36,578 nucleotides of DNA, taken from NCBI GenBank assembly GCA_025603075.1, contig MU626279.1:1-36578 (forward strand), in the 5' to 3' direction. Numbering within the stretch: the stretch's first letter is position 1; each line of letters begins with the position of its first letter. Below the pieces are notes generated by a model that worked only from the letters and a program-made list of their open reading frames with translations, searched no databases and was not told the DNA's origin. The translations under genes and the position numbers were made by a program. This document shows, piece by piece, positions 1-9,459 of the stretch. This stretch comes from Neoconidiobolus thromboides FSU 785 (Eukaryota; Entomophthoromycota; Entomophthoromycetes; Entomophthorales; Neoconidiobolaceae).

Positions 1-2
1 TA

Positions 3-107
3 TATGAGAGTGTTTTTTTTGACTTCATTATTTTTTCCATTTTTTAAGCGCCATTTAAGCGGAAAATTTGTTAGTCAAATTCTTAAACACAAAAATACAT
101 CCCCATA
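3..107 (+). mobile_element. MITE copy 1, ~105 bp
   Basis: Non-coding element bounded by inverted ends: left TATGAGAGTG, right CATCCCCATA, the reverse complement of the family's left end TATGGGGATG. The internal order is shared with every other copy: a T-run, a TTCATTA-like block, CCATTTTTTAAGCG, GGAAAA, TTGTTAGT, TTCTTAAACAC, AAAAATACATCCCC. TA flanks fit the TA target duplication usual for Tc1/mariner-type MITEs. It differs from copy 3 at only about four positions, so these two belong to one young subfamily. Its left flank is at the window edge. Confidence 0.8.
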
Positions 108-754
108 TTATAAATAATTATAAAGCTGATAGAACGATCTTTTTTAATAATAAAGTATTTAGTACAAGGTTACATTTTAATAATGTTAAATATAATTATA
201 ATGTATGGGGATGTCCAAATTGATTTCAGAATTTAGTTAAAGATTAATCCAAATTTTAAGTTTTTAAATTTATGAGCCCTTAATATATGACTGTAAGTTT
301 GAGAAGCTTAAAATCATATATTTTCTACTTAAAAAATTTATTCCAATTGTTTTGTTTTTTTATACGATTAAAAAAAATAACCATATGGCTTATACTACTT
401 TTATTAAATATTTGATAGATATATAATATATTTATATATAGTTATTTGACTTTATTTTTTATTGAAATTAAGACGAAACCCAAACTTTTATAGTTAAACT
501 TCGAAATGGAATTTTTAAAAATTTTAATATAATAGGGAAAAGCACATTATATAAGCGTTATAATTTATTTGTATCAATTTTAACAACTATTTAAAATAAC
601 CCAGAGTTTATGAGGTTTCCTAATAAAAAAAGTATAATTAAAGTTTATTATTATCAATAATAAACTTAATCAAGCAATGTATAAAATTAGTGTTTTAAGG
701 GAAATAAAAAATAAAAAATAAGAGTTAGCATTATTATTAACTATAACTTCAGTA

Positions 755-859
755 TATGGGGGTGTTTTTTTTGGCTTCATCATTTTTTCCATCTTTTAAG
801 CGCCATTTGAGCGGAAAAATTATTAGCAAAATTCTTAAACACAGAAATACATCCCCATA
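755..859 (+). mobile_element. MITE copy 2, 105 bp
   Basis: Full-length copy from TATGGGGGTG to CATCCCCATA, nested inside the 204-1260 element. More diverged from copies 1 and 3 (GGCTTCATC, GAGCGGAAAAATTATTAGC). An open frame runs through it to 1031, but it consists of element and spacer sequence and is not considered a gene. Confidence 0.85.
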
Positions 860-1011
860 TTCTTTTGGTGAATGTAAAAGCTTTAGATTTAATATAAGTA
901 AAAATCAATATGATTATTCAAAAATAAGTAATAATGGTAATAAAATATTAACGTTACAACCTATCATTAAAAATACAAAAAAAACTAAAGATGAACAAAT
1001 TGAAACTATTA

Positions 1012-1116
1012 TACGAGAGTGTTTTTTTTGACTTCGTTATTTTTTCCATTTTTTAAGCGCTGTTTAAGCGGAAAATTTGTTAGTCAAATTCTTAAACACA
1101 AAAATACATCCCCATA
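1012..1116 (+). mobile_element. MITE copy 3, 105 bp
   Basis: Full-length copy from TACGAGAGTG to CATCCCCATA, same orientation as copies 1 and 2, 152 bp after copy 2. Nearly identical to copy 1, but the flanks of the two copies are unrelated, so they are separate insertions and not a segmental duplication. Confidence 0.85.
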
Positions 1117-1462
1117 AGATAATGATAAAATAATTTAAAGCTATGTCAGGTACTTTTGCTTTTTAATAGAGAATTTATTTTTATAGAATTTTAATCAAAA
1201 TTTTAAAGTATAAAATTTTTCAAAATTAATAGAAATGAAACTAATTCGGACACCTCCATATTTAAAAAGTAAACTAATTTTTATAAAAACTTTTTTTAAA
1301 AAACAATAACAAAAAATATTAGTTTCTATTAGCTGACAAAAAATATAAAAAAATTAGAAATTAGATATAAAAGTTTTATTAATATAATATTATAACTTAT
1401 AATAAACTATTAATATATTCTTATCAGCTTTTGATCAATTATATTAAATTATTATAATAATA

Positions 1463-1509
1463 ATATAAGGATATTTTTTTGATTTCATCACTTCCATTTT
1501 TTAAGTGTA
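1463..1509 (+). mobile_element. Truncated MITE fragment (left half only)
   Basis: Reads TATAAGGATATTTTTTTGAT, then TTCATCACTTCCATTTTTTAAGTG, matching the left half of the family. The GGAAAA...CATCCCCATA right half is missing. An old, decayed copy about 160 bp beyond the stop codon of the first phosphatase gene. Confidence 0.5.
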
Positions 1510-1668
1510 TAAACTTTTTACAATTTAATTCGAAACAAAAAAGCTATCTGTTCATTTTTTTTAGTATTTTTAAAATTTTTGGTTAGCTCTATATATAGTA
1601 AGGTTTGAGATTGAAGCATTGATCTAAAAACACTAGTTTATTTATTGGTAACAGAATAGCTCTTAATC

Positions 1669-3243
1669 TTAAGAAGTGCCATTAGGATTAGGTGTAGTAA
1701 TGACATCTTTAAAGCATTCTTCAACTAAGTTGAAAGGCTTGCTTGTAATAGATTCTTCTAAGTAAGCTTCAAAACCACCAATAAGATTCAATTTCTTATC
1801 TAAAAAGTTCAAGAAGCTAGTAAGTTTACAGGTACCATTACACCAAGAAGTTATTAATGGGTTTCCATTATAAAAAGCTCTCAAATGGAATTGGTCTAAA
1901 TCTTTAGAAGTGCAATCCTTCTTCCACAACTCAAATTGCATGTTGGAAGAGTATGGTGGCCAGCGCATATCGGTGGCATTGATAGCACCTAACAATGGAA
2001 TGATGGAGGTATCATGGGCGGAGTAATAGTACAATTTCTTTAATTCACCCATTTGTTTGATGCTACTATGATTATAATCAACAAGTTTCTTACTATCAAT
2101 GTTCTTAGCAACGTGGGATAATAGAGTACGCTTCATTTCTAATAAAAAGGCACCCATTCTTAATTTAGCTAAGCTTGGGAATTGGTGTTCATTATCACGG
2201 AACAATAAACGATATTGAGTATTTCCAGCAACCATAGTGTTATCAATAATCTCTTGAGTAACGCATTTGGAGCCATCTTTAAGGTTACAGATAGCTGGCA
2301 TTTTATGGCAGGTTCTAGCCTGTAAGATATCAGTGAAATAAGCAAAATCATAGGCTTTAGCGTATTCTACACGCTTGGTAGTATTGCTATCAACTACAAT
2401 TGATAAAAAGTTTTTTCTATCAACTAAAGTCTGATTTAATAACTTTTGCATTGGGACGGATTCACGTACTTTTAACTCCAAGTTTGCTAAGTTAGGACAA
2501 TTCTTTGGGTTAGGTAAAATGTATTCAGTTTCAGTTGGTAAAGAATAGATAGGTAATTCGTACTTTTTGAACTGTTGAGGAGTAAATTGTTGGTTATAAT
2601 TATATGGGAACATACCCGACATTAAAGAGATAGCAGATTGATGTGTACGCCATACATCAGTAGCTCTAACAAACACATCCTTCTTGGCTGAGTGCCAGTC
2701 TTTGTTTAAGAATTTCAGTTGTTCAATGTAGATTTTATTTAAGTTTTGGCCCAACTTAAATTGATAAGCCATACCCTTAGGTGTCAATTGGCCGGTGGAA
2801 CAGCTACCTGGCCAGTATAGGCTGGAGTAAGGGTTTAAACTACAGTAGTTAAATGGGGAATCGGCAGGATTACAACTGTTCTTAAAATATTTAGTACTTT
2901 GAACAAAGGTTACGTTGTGGACATGGGTTTGTTCTAAAGCACAATTCCAGGCATCTTTCTCATGACCTTGTGGTAAATAATTGATAGGAGTACGATCACC
3001 ATGACGTCCCATCCATATGGTAGTGATTAATTTACCATCTTTAAACTAAAGTATAAAAATCAATTAATTTATGTTACTTTTGTTACTATTTAATTGAATT
3101 ACCAAAGGTTTGTAAGTTTCAGGGTTTGGTAAACCAGCTTCACAGTAAGTGTATCCACCTGTAAGTTGATCAGATGCAGGTGCATCAAACTCAGCGTTAA
3201 CTAATACTAAACTAGTTAAAATTAAAAGGTTGTTAACCAACAT
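1669..3243 (-). CDS. Secreted histidine acid phosphatase, paralog A (2 exons)
   Basis: Histidine phosphatase superfamily, branch 2: phosphomonoester hydrolysis through a phosphohistidine intermediate, probably outside the cell or in the secretory path. Minus-strand exons are 3243-3103 and 3045-1669, with a 57-nt GTAATT...TTTAG intron, phase 0; 505 aa. The start at 3243 gives a signal peptide (MLVNNLLILTSLVLVNA) followed by YCEAGLPNP, which paralog B also has. The catalytic RHGDRTP lies at about residues 61-67, an Arg-rich VRATDVWRT block near 172-181, and the proton-donor HD (SAHDTS) near 391-392, so the active site looks intact. Many cysteines and N-glycosylation sequons fit secretion. AATAAATAAA follows the stop. 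Length matches eukaryotic acid phosphatases and the PXYLP1/ACPL2 group; the substrate cannot be told. Confidence 0.9.
3046..3102 (-). other. Intron 1 of phosphatase A
   Basis: 57 nt, GTAATT donor and TTTAG acceptor, phase 0. It sits at the same codon position as the intron of paralog B (48 nt, 4166-4213), so it predates the duplication. The length and sequence have since diverged. Confidence 0.85.
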
Positions 3244-3283
3244 TTTGCAAAAGTATTAAAGATTTTTGACGTATTTACGTTTC

Positions 3284-3291
3284 TTTTTATA
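3284..3291 (-). promoter_or_regulatory. Probable TATA box of phosphatase A
   Basis: TATAAAAA on the minus strand, about 40-48 bp before the ATG at 3243. It is a plausible core promoter, but the A+T-rich context lowers its weight. Confidence 0.4.
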
Positions 3292-3972
3292 TTAGTTATT
3301 ATAAAAACTATTTTTATATCTTCTCTATAAAATATTTTCAACTCGAACTTTGAATCCTTGAAGAATAGAATTGAATTAGCATGACCTTTATTATATTGAC
3401 TTTTTTGCTTTAATTCTCAATAAATCACTTTATTTCCCTTTTTATAAAGGGAAGTTATCTTAAATTATTAAGTGAAATTATTAATTTTTGAAACGAAATC
3501 ACTTTATATAGTAGATAACTTGATATTATTCATGTTGATCAATTTAAAAATTGGTTTATTTTATTAAATTAATATTTTTTAGTTCAATTTTAGTCTCGTA
3601 GTATTTATAATAATAATGATCTATTATTATGATATGTAAAAAAGAATTGAAAGCCCAATTGTAACAACTCTTATTAGTATGCTAAAAATCAGAGGTAATA
3701 TAGAGGCACTTATTTTAAAATACTGAAAAAATAATTCTTACTAATGAATAAAAATTCAATAATATTCTAATAATATTCACTATTCAAAATCAGGTGCTAT
3801 ACTTTTAATAATAGTATAAATAAAATATTTATTCTTAAGTGAAACTTCAAAAAATGTGGGGTAAATTTACCGAAATTAATACAATTCAAATATTAAAGAA
3901 TAAACAATATGAAAAATGAACTGTCAAGGTGTTTTTAGAACTTATAGCACCTTAACTTTAAATGTTATAAAG

Positions 3973-3979
3973 TATAAAT
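3973..3979 (+). promoter_or_regulatory. Probable TATA box of phosphatase B
   Basis: TATAAAT about 60 bp before the ATG at 4034. It mirrors the TATA-like box of the divergent paralog. Confidence 0.4.
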
Positions 3980-4033
3980 GTGTAAAAATATACCAAGAAT
4001 TCTTTGTTTTTATTCAATTAGAAAAAACACACC

Positions 4034-5608
4034 ATGTTAAATTTACTTTTACTATTAGCTGTTGGCGTAGTAACCAGCAACTACCCAGGTTATGAGAATG
4101 ACAAACTTGATGGCTACAACTATTGTGAAGCTGGACTACCTAATCCAGACACTTATCAGCCAATGGTAAACTTTGATTAGCAACTTAAAAGTATAAAATC
4201 TAATTTTAGTTAGTTTAAGAACGGTAAGTTACTTACATCGATATGGATGAATCGTCATGGTGATCGTACGCCTTACAATATGCTCCCAGAAGGGTATGAA
4301 AATGAGCCATGGAGCTGTGCTTTGGAACAATCCCATGTTGATAACTTAACATTCAAACCAAGCACCAAATACTATCAAAACAGCTGTGACCCTAATGTCT
4401 CTCCATTCAATTATTGTAGTTTGAACCCATACTCCAGTTTATTCTGGCCTGGAAATTGTTCCGCTGGTCAATTAACTCCAAAAGGAATGGCCTACCAAGT
4501 TAAATTAGGACAAAACTTAAAAAAGATTTATCATGAAAAGACAGGTTTAATTCAAGAAAATTGGTTAGGAAATCAAAAAGATATCTTAGTTCGTGCTAGT
4601 GACGTTTGGCGTACCCATCAATCCGCTATCTCTTTAATGTCAGGTATGTTTCCATTCAATTATAACACTCAATTTGATTCAGCTCAATTCCGAAATTTGG
4701 AATTACCTATCTTTACCTTACCAGCTGAGATTGAATATATGGTTCCTAACCCAAAGAATTGTCCAAATATTGCTATTTTGGAGAAAAAAATTACACAGTC
4801 AAAAGCAATGAAAGAGTTATTGAATTTCACTTTACCTGATCGTAAACAGTTCTTAGATATGGTGTACGACTCAAACAGTACCAGAAAGTTTGAGTATAAC
4901 AGAGCTTTTGATTTCTTTTATTTTACTGATATTTTCCAAGTTCGTAAATGTCATAACAAGAAAAACATCTGTTCAAAGAGAGATCCTACTAACTGCGTTA
5001 CCCCAGCTATGGTTGATAATACCATGATTGCCTCCAATGGACAATACCGTATCATGTATCGTGACAATGAGGCTCAATTCCCATTATTAGCTAAGTTAAG
5101 AATGGGTCCCTTTTTATTAGAAATGAAACGTAAGTTTTTGGCTCATATTGCCAATCTCGAGAAAAGTGATAAAATCATTGACTTCAACCATCCTGCTTAT
5201 TCAATGATGGGTCAATTAAAGAAGATCTATTACTATTCTGGCCATGATACCTCAGTTACTCCATTACTAGGTGCCTTGAACTCTACTGAAATGCGCTGGC
5301 CACCTTATTCTTCAAACATTCAATTTGAATTATGGAAAAAGGATAGCAAGAAGTGCAAGAGCAAAAATAGCATCTTGAATCAATATTTTATTCGCATGTT
5401 TTATAATGGCAAATCTTTAGTTACTTCTTGGTGCCCAGAGTCCGGCTGTTCCATCCATAAATTTTTAGGCTATTTAGATAATGACTTGGGACTTATTGGT
5501 GGGTTTGAAGCTTACTTGCCAGAATCAGTTAGAAATAAGCCTTTCAATTTGGTTGAAGAATGCTTTAAAGATGTCATTACTACACCTAATCCTAATGGTA
5601 CTTCTTAA
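4034..5608 (+). CDS. Secreted histidine acid phosphatase, paralog B (2 exons)
   Basis: Divergent paralog of the gene at 1669-3243, about 60% or more identical by eye along the whole length. Exons 4034-4165 and 4214-5608, with a 48-nt intron at the same codon position; 508 aa. Signal peptide MLNLLLLLAVGVVTS, then YCEAGLPNP. RHGDRTP lies at about residues 58-64, VRASDVWRTHQSA in the middle, and the HD motif (SGHDTSVTPLLGA) near residue 390. Cysteines and sequons largely match paralog A, so the fold should be the same. The C-terminal 23 residues are identical to paralog A and the DNA there is almost identical (see findings). Probably an extracellular acid phosphatase for phosphate scavenging; this role is inferred from the family and the signal peptide. 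Confidence 0.9.
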
Positions 5609-6041
5609 TAAAAATTCATACTTAAATTAAAAACTTGATGGGAAAAGATATATTTAGTGTTTTAATATTTTAACATATAACTATCTAATTCTAACCCAAT
5701 TAAATTAATAATCAAAGTAGAATTGACTGCTTTTAATTGGATTCAAACAAGGATAATAAATACAGTTACTAAAACTTAAGATGACATTTTAAAATTTCTC
5801 AGCATTAATCAGCAAATATTTTGCACTAAATCGACACTGAGAATTTATATAAGATTTTTTGTTAAATTCAAACAAAAATTTAGTTTATGAAATTTATCAT
5901 TGGCTTGCTCAAACTTTGAATAACCTTAAATTGTTATCTAGTAAATTGATGATGCTATTTCTACCCAATATGTATTTCAATAAGAGAATATCAGTTATTT
6001 ACTTTCCTTTTACCATGTTCTTATTTTTTAATTATAAAAGA
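5609..6041. other. Intergenic, no gene seen
   Basis: A+T-rich spacer downstream of phosphatase B. A 77-codon frame running from 5859 into the transposon at 6042 is low-complexity and unsupported. Confidence 0.6.
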
Positions 6042-6141
6042 TATGGGACGTTTTTAGTTTCATTACTTTTCCATCTTTTAAGCACTGTTTGAGTGGAAAA
6101 ATTGTTAGTAAAATTCTTAAATACAAAAATACATCCCCATA
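6042..6141 (+). mobile_element. MITE copy 4, left partner of a palindromic dimer
   Basis: From TATGGGACG to CATCCCCATA, about 100 bp, slightly shortened in the T-run. It carries private variants (AGCACTGTTTGAGTGG, TTAAATACAAAAATA) that copy 5 shares exactly. Its right terminal sequence forms the loop of the hairpin with copy 5. Confidence 0.85.
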
Positions 6142-6206
6142 TATTTTTGTATTTAAGAATTTTACTAACAATTTTTCCACTCAAACAGTGCTTAAAAGAT
6201 GGAAAA
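6067..6206. repeat. Perfect 65-bp inverted repeat with 10-nt loop
   Basis: Bases 6067-6131 are the exact reverse complement of 6142-6206; the loop is CATCCCCATA (6132-6141). The arms are the inner parts of MITE copies 4 and 5 in tail-to-tail orientation. Such a structure would extrude as a cruciform or be transcribed as a long hairpin RNA. Confidence 0.95.
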
Positions 6207-6238
6207 AATAATGAAGTCAAAAAAAACATCCCCAAATA
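6142..6238 (-). mobile_element. MITE copy 5, inverted partner lacking its inner terminus
   Basis: Read on the minus strand it runs TTTGGGGATG, T-run, GACTTCATTA, TTTTTTCCATC, to TTCTTAAATACAAAAATA. It then stops without its own ACATCCCCATA end, which is supplied by copy 4. It therefore arose by local inverted duplication or a joined foldback, not by a separate full insertion. Confidence 0.85.
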
Positions 6239-7157
6239 TTATTTAATTATTTATTAAATCTAATACTGCCTAGACTTTAACTTTTATTATGTTTTATAGT
6301 AGTACTATAAATAAAAAGTAGACTTATCAAAGTTGTGAAATATTGCTTTGACAGCTCTATGATTGATTATAACATAACAATAACTTAAGCTGTTGTGTTC
6401 TCAAGTTCAGTGACAATCAATTCAGAGTCCCTTATTTTTATTTTTTCCGAGGATTTCTAACTTCACATCACTAAGAATACTACCCTCTCGTTTTCATCCT
6501 CTCGTTTTGATATCCATACTTGTTGGAGTATGAAAGAGATTCAACATAATAACTCGAGGCTTTTTAATTGAATTATTCGTTGATATTGTACCTTTAAAGC
6601 CAATAAATCTGTCTGATAATATTTTACATAGATTTTGCAATAGTGTCATCTATTCTATTTGTCCTACATAGCCCATAGCCTGTTATATGCTATTGTTCAT
6701 AATTCAAGTCTATCTTAGTTACATAAACTAAGACATTTCGACTTACGACTAATTAATCAACCAAAAACTGCTTTTGACTCTAACCACTAAGTGCCAGATT
6801 TTATAAAGTCTTAATATATATAAAAAATAAGCTTAGAGAATTTTACCTATTTTATCTATTTTATCTATTTAAAGCTGATATTTTTTATAAGCTAGCAGCT
6901 AATGATAAAATTATTGTTTCAAAATTGCTTGTTTTATTTATGTTATTATTTACTAAATAGTTTTATTAATACAGATGCTTATAAATAAATGAAAATATTA
7001 ATTATTATGAATTAATTTTTTTTTACCATTTATAAAACATTTAAAATTGTTATACATAAGTTTACTTAATTTCCTGGTTTTTATGATGTTATTAGTTAAT
7101 TTGAACCTGCTTTTTTAGTTAATTTAATCATAAAAATAGAAACTCTCATTATTTAAA
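6239..7157. other. Intergenic, no gene seen
   Basis: A+T-rich spacer. A less A+T-rich patch at about 6400-6560 gives no sustained frame on either strand. A short TTTTATCTA tandem lies near 6845-6870. Confidence 0.55.
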
Positions 7158-7252
7158 TATGGGGATGTATTTTTATGTTTAAGAATTTTACTAACAATTT
7201 TTCTGCCCAAATAGCCCTTAAAAGATAGAAAATAATGAAGCCAAAAAAAAAT
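7158..7252 (-). mobile_element. MITE copy 6, 3' end decayed
   Basis: Begins TATGGGGATGTATTTTTATG and continues TTTAAGAATTTTACTAACAA, then the CTTAAAAGATAG and AATGAAGCC blocks. The outer ACATCCCCATA end is missing after the A-run. Inverted relative to copy 1. Confidence 0.75.
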
Positions 7253-7542
7253 AAAAGTTAAATTTAATAATATTGATTATAATACTAACTTAACTAAACC
7301 TTTTTTATCAAAACCCTTGATTTTTCATTTTTATTAAGTTTAGATTAATCTTTATTCAAAAGTGTTTTTTTGGTTATATAGTAAATTTTATATAAGTTTT
7401 ATAGATTATATTTTTATTTATTCATGACAAAAAATCTTTATAATTTATATTGTAATATAAATAAAGTCTATATAGAATAATTATAAAAAGTAACAAAATT
7501 AGCTTTAAAAACACTAATTTTTTTAATTCTTGCTTGTTATGA

Positions 7543-7893
7543 GCAGTGCTTTATCAAAATAAAAGAACTAAAGGAAAAGAAGAAGCTACAAAACAAATCA
7601 TCAAGGCAAGGGATGAAGAAAAAAGGAACGTAGGAATTTAAAAAATAATAGGAAGGTCATGGAGGAAAAATGACGTGTTGTTCCACAACTTCACTCTAGG
7701 GCCAAACAAAATACTGGAAAATAATTTCTCACTTTATAAGAGATTAAAAATCTCTCAAAGGTTAACAATACTTATAAATGAGAGTCTGTTATTTTTTTGC
7801 TACAACTATAGAGAATAAAGAGCTCGAGGATTTATAGTTGAGCTTATTAAAATGTTTATAAATAATTCATGGTATTGGATTAGTAATAAAAGG
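7543..7893 (+). pseudogene. Decayed coding relic, unidentified
   Basis: One frame stays nearly open for 117 codons, with only two stops (TAA at 7639 and 7816), in a patch clearly richer in G+C than its surroundings. Readable stretches include a charged KEEATKQIIKARDEEKRN, then GRSWRKNDVLFHNFTLGPNK, and hydrophobic LTILINESLLFFCYNY and FIVELIKMFINNSWYW. No start codon or splice pattern joins them into a gene and I do not recognise a family. It is probably the remains of a gene or mobile-element protein. A 14-bp inverted repeat begins at its 3' edge. Confidence 0.35.
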
Positions 7894-7963
7894 TAAGGTT
7901 TTGGATGAGACTAGAGGAAATAATTATTTAACAAGAAAAATGAAAGTGAAAAACCTTACCTTT
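7889..7963. repeat. 14-bp perfect inverted repeat, 47-nt spacer
   Basis: AAAGGTAAGGTTTT at 7889-7902 and AAAACCTTACCTTT at 7950-7963 are exact reverse complements. The left arm begins where the coding relic at 7543-7893 ends. Possibly the edge of a small element or a hairpin; no function assigned. Confidence 0.6.
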
Positions 7964-8448
7964 AATTGTTAAAACAGTTAATATACTGATACAAAAGATA
8001 CTCTTATATTTAGTTAACCTCTTCTATTACAAATTAATTCCATATTTTACTTCATAAAGCCAATCAATTAGTTGATTAGTCTATTTTTTTCGTCTTTATT
8101 GGTTGAAATTTTCGTAATATCATCGAATCAATTTCATTTTTTTAGTATACACAGCTAGAGATGTAGTAACTATCTAAATTGTTTGGTCTAATTTATAAAA
8201 AATTACATAATAACTAAAATTAACCAATAATTTAATTAATATATGATGATAGCCTTTACCCATCCAAATAAGTGAACAGGTTAATACATAAAGCAAAAAA
8301 GTAAACAAAATTAATTATAGTTTATTAAATATATCCATATTTTTATTGATAGATATGAAAAATAAAATAATGAGAGTGTTAATATTATATAAATAAAACT
8401 TATATTTTAAAGTACTTGTATGGGCATTTCAACTTGAAGCCCATCAAT
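7964..8448. other. Intergenic, no gene seen
   Basis: A+T-rich 3' flank of the minus-strand receptor gene. No sustained frame. Confidence 0.55.
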
Positions 8449-9459
8449 TTATCCTCTCCTAAAGATATCATCAAATAAAAACCCAATTCCTTCTGCTATC
8501 TTTCGGTTAGCTCGAATAATAACAAAAGGTGTAATAAAGCAGCTTATGGAATATAATAATGTGTAAATGCATTGGATCCAAACTGGTGCTTCATTCTGAG
8601 TTATGTTTTCATATAACACAAAGCAGATAAAAGGTACGTGAGTGCAAGTATATACAATAGTAGCTGGTAGAAATTTCCTTAAAATAGCTTTTTCAGAGGC
8701 GCTTGCTACTCTTTGTGGGCGCGACTTATTGATCCAATGTACTTTTGATTTGCTTGACTCCACATCTGATAGTTGTATTGGCTCTGTTTGCTCAACTGTG
8801 CGTTTGTTTGAAGTGTTAGGAGTTATAGAATCTGAAGTTGATTTTAGTAAATCACTAAACTTAAGAAGGATCATAAATGCGAAAAAAGCGTGTGTTATAC
8901 CTCCAAGTACCATGATGCAAAGGAATATTATGGTTATTGTCAGAGATAGTGGGTCATGAGAAGTATAGGGGACAGTCACTATCAAAGCACTTGAATGTGG
9001 GGAAAATACATTTAAAATACCAACTGATATTAGTAATACTATACATGTAGCCCAATAAACAATTAATGTGACAAACCAGTATATAGGTTTTATTTTCCTT
9101 TCTAAAGCGACTAACCAGAAGTAGTAGGAATATCTCATGCCAACTGAAAAAGGGAAGGTCAGTAACCCCAAATTAAATAAAAAGCCAAGTAATTGGTATA
9201 ACCATATTGGAAGTTGACCATGGTCATTTACAAGCCATGATATTGATAAAGTAATGGTTGATATTGAATACATCAAAACAGGCAGTATCATATGAGCAAT
9301 TAGTGTATTTCCAACTCGATCCCTTGAAAACATACGATCCCTTAACAAAACAACACTAATCAACATCATTGGAAAAAGGCTCAATGTGCAAAAGACAATA
9401 TTTATTATATGGAATACATGAAGCAGTATATGTTCGGTATCATATTCTCCCATGGGCAT
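8449..9459 (-). CDS. Seven-transmembrane receptor, rhodopsin-like GPCR candidate
   Basis: Single exon, 336 aa, start MPMGEY (two Met codons, the upstream one chosen). Seven hydrophobic segments can be counted: IINIVFCTLSLFPMM, MILPVLMYSISTITL, LLGFLFNLGLLTFPF, FVTLIVYWATCIVLL, TITIIFLCIMVLGGI, LPATIVYTCTHVPFI and IYTLLYSISCFITPF. The third intracellular loop, between segments 5 and 6, is long and Ser/Thr/Lys-rich, as expected for a G-protein coupling loop; the C-terminus is short. The topology fits a plasma-membrane GPCR, and rhodopsin-like receptors are known to be expanded in some early-diverging fungi. No clear DRY or NPxxY motif is seen (ITPFVIIRAN lies in the NPxxY position), so the class and ligand are uncertain. 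Alternative: an unrelated 7TM protein. Confidence 0.65.
   Translation of the reverse strand: MPMGEYDTEHILLHVFHIINIVFCTLSLFPMMLISVVLLRDRMFSRDRVGNTLIAHMILPVLMYSISTITLSISWLVNDHGQLPIWLYQLLGFLFNLGLLTFPFSVGMRYSYYFWLVALERKIKPIYWFVTLIVYWATCIVLLISVGILNVFSPHSSALIVTVPYTSHDPLSLTITIIFLCIMVLGGITHAFFAFMILLKFSDLLKSTSDSITPNTSNKRTVEQTEPIQLSDVESSKSKVHWINKSRPQRVASASEKAILRKFLPATIVYTCTHVPFICFVLYENITQNEAPVWIQCIYTLLYSISCFITPFVIIRANRKIAEGIGFLFDDIFRRG

Larger units (their letters stand above)
204..1260. mobile_element. Candidate ~1.06-kb non-autonomous element with ~25-bp TIRs
   Basis: The left end reads TATGGGGATGTCCAAATT. The right end, read on the minus strand from 1260, is TATGGAGGTGTCCGAATT, and the match continues to about 20 of 25 positions, all differences being transitions. 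The first 11 bases (TATGGGGATGT) equal the end of the small MITE family, suggesting the same transposase recognises both. No transposase reading frame survives inside; the interior is A+T-rich and carries MITE copies 2 and 3 nested within it. Either an internally deleted Tc1/mariner-like element or a larger MITE. The pairing of the two ends is an inference from this single copy. Confidence 0.5.
3244..4033. promoter_or_regulatory. Divergent promoter region shared by the two phosphatases
   Basis: 790 bp between the two start codons. It holds a TATA-like box on each side and no convincing reading frame. At 3452-3521 there is a nested hairpin: AAGTTATCT pairs with AGATAACTT, and inside it AAGTGA pairs with TCACTT. 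A second hairpin, TTCCCTTT/AAAGGGAA, lies at about 3434-3453. These could mark a shared regulatory site or be chance A+T-rich palindromes. Confidence 0.5.

Noticed and set aside
756-1031. 91-codon plus-strand open frame starting in MITE copy 2
   Set aside because: It begins inside one MITE and ends in the next; the sequence is element plus A+T-rich spacer. Equivalent frames in other copies are broken.
3-1116. Spaced direct repeats that might suggest a CRISPR-like array
   Set aside because: Spacing is irregular, the repeats are 105-bp inverted-end elements and the genome is eukaryotic.
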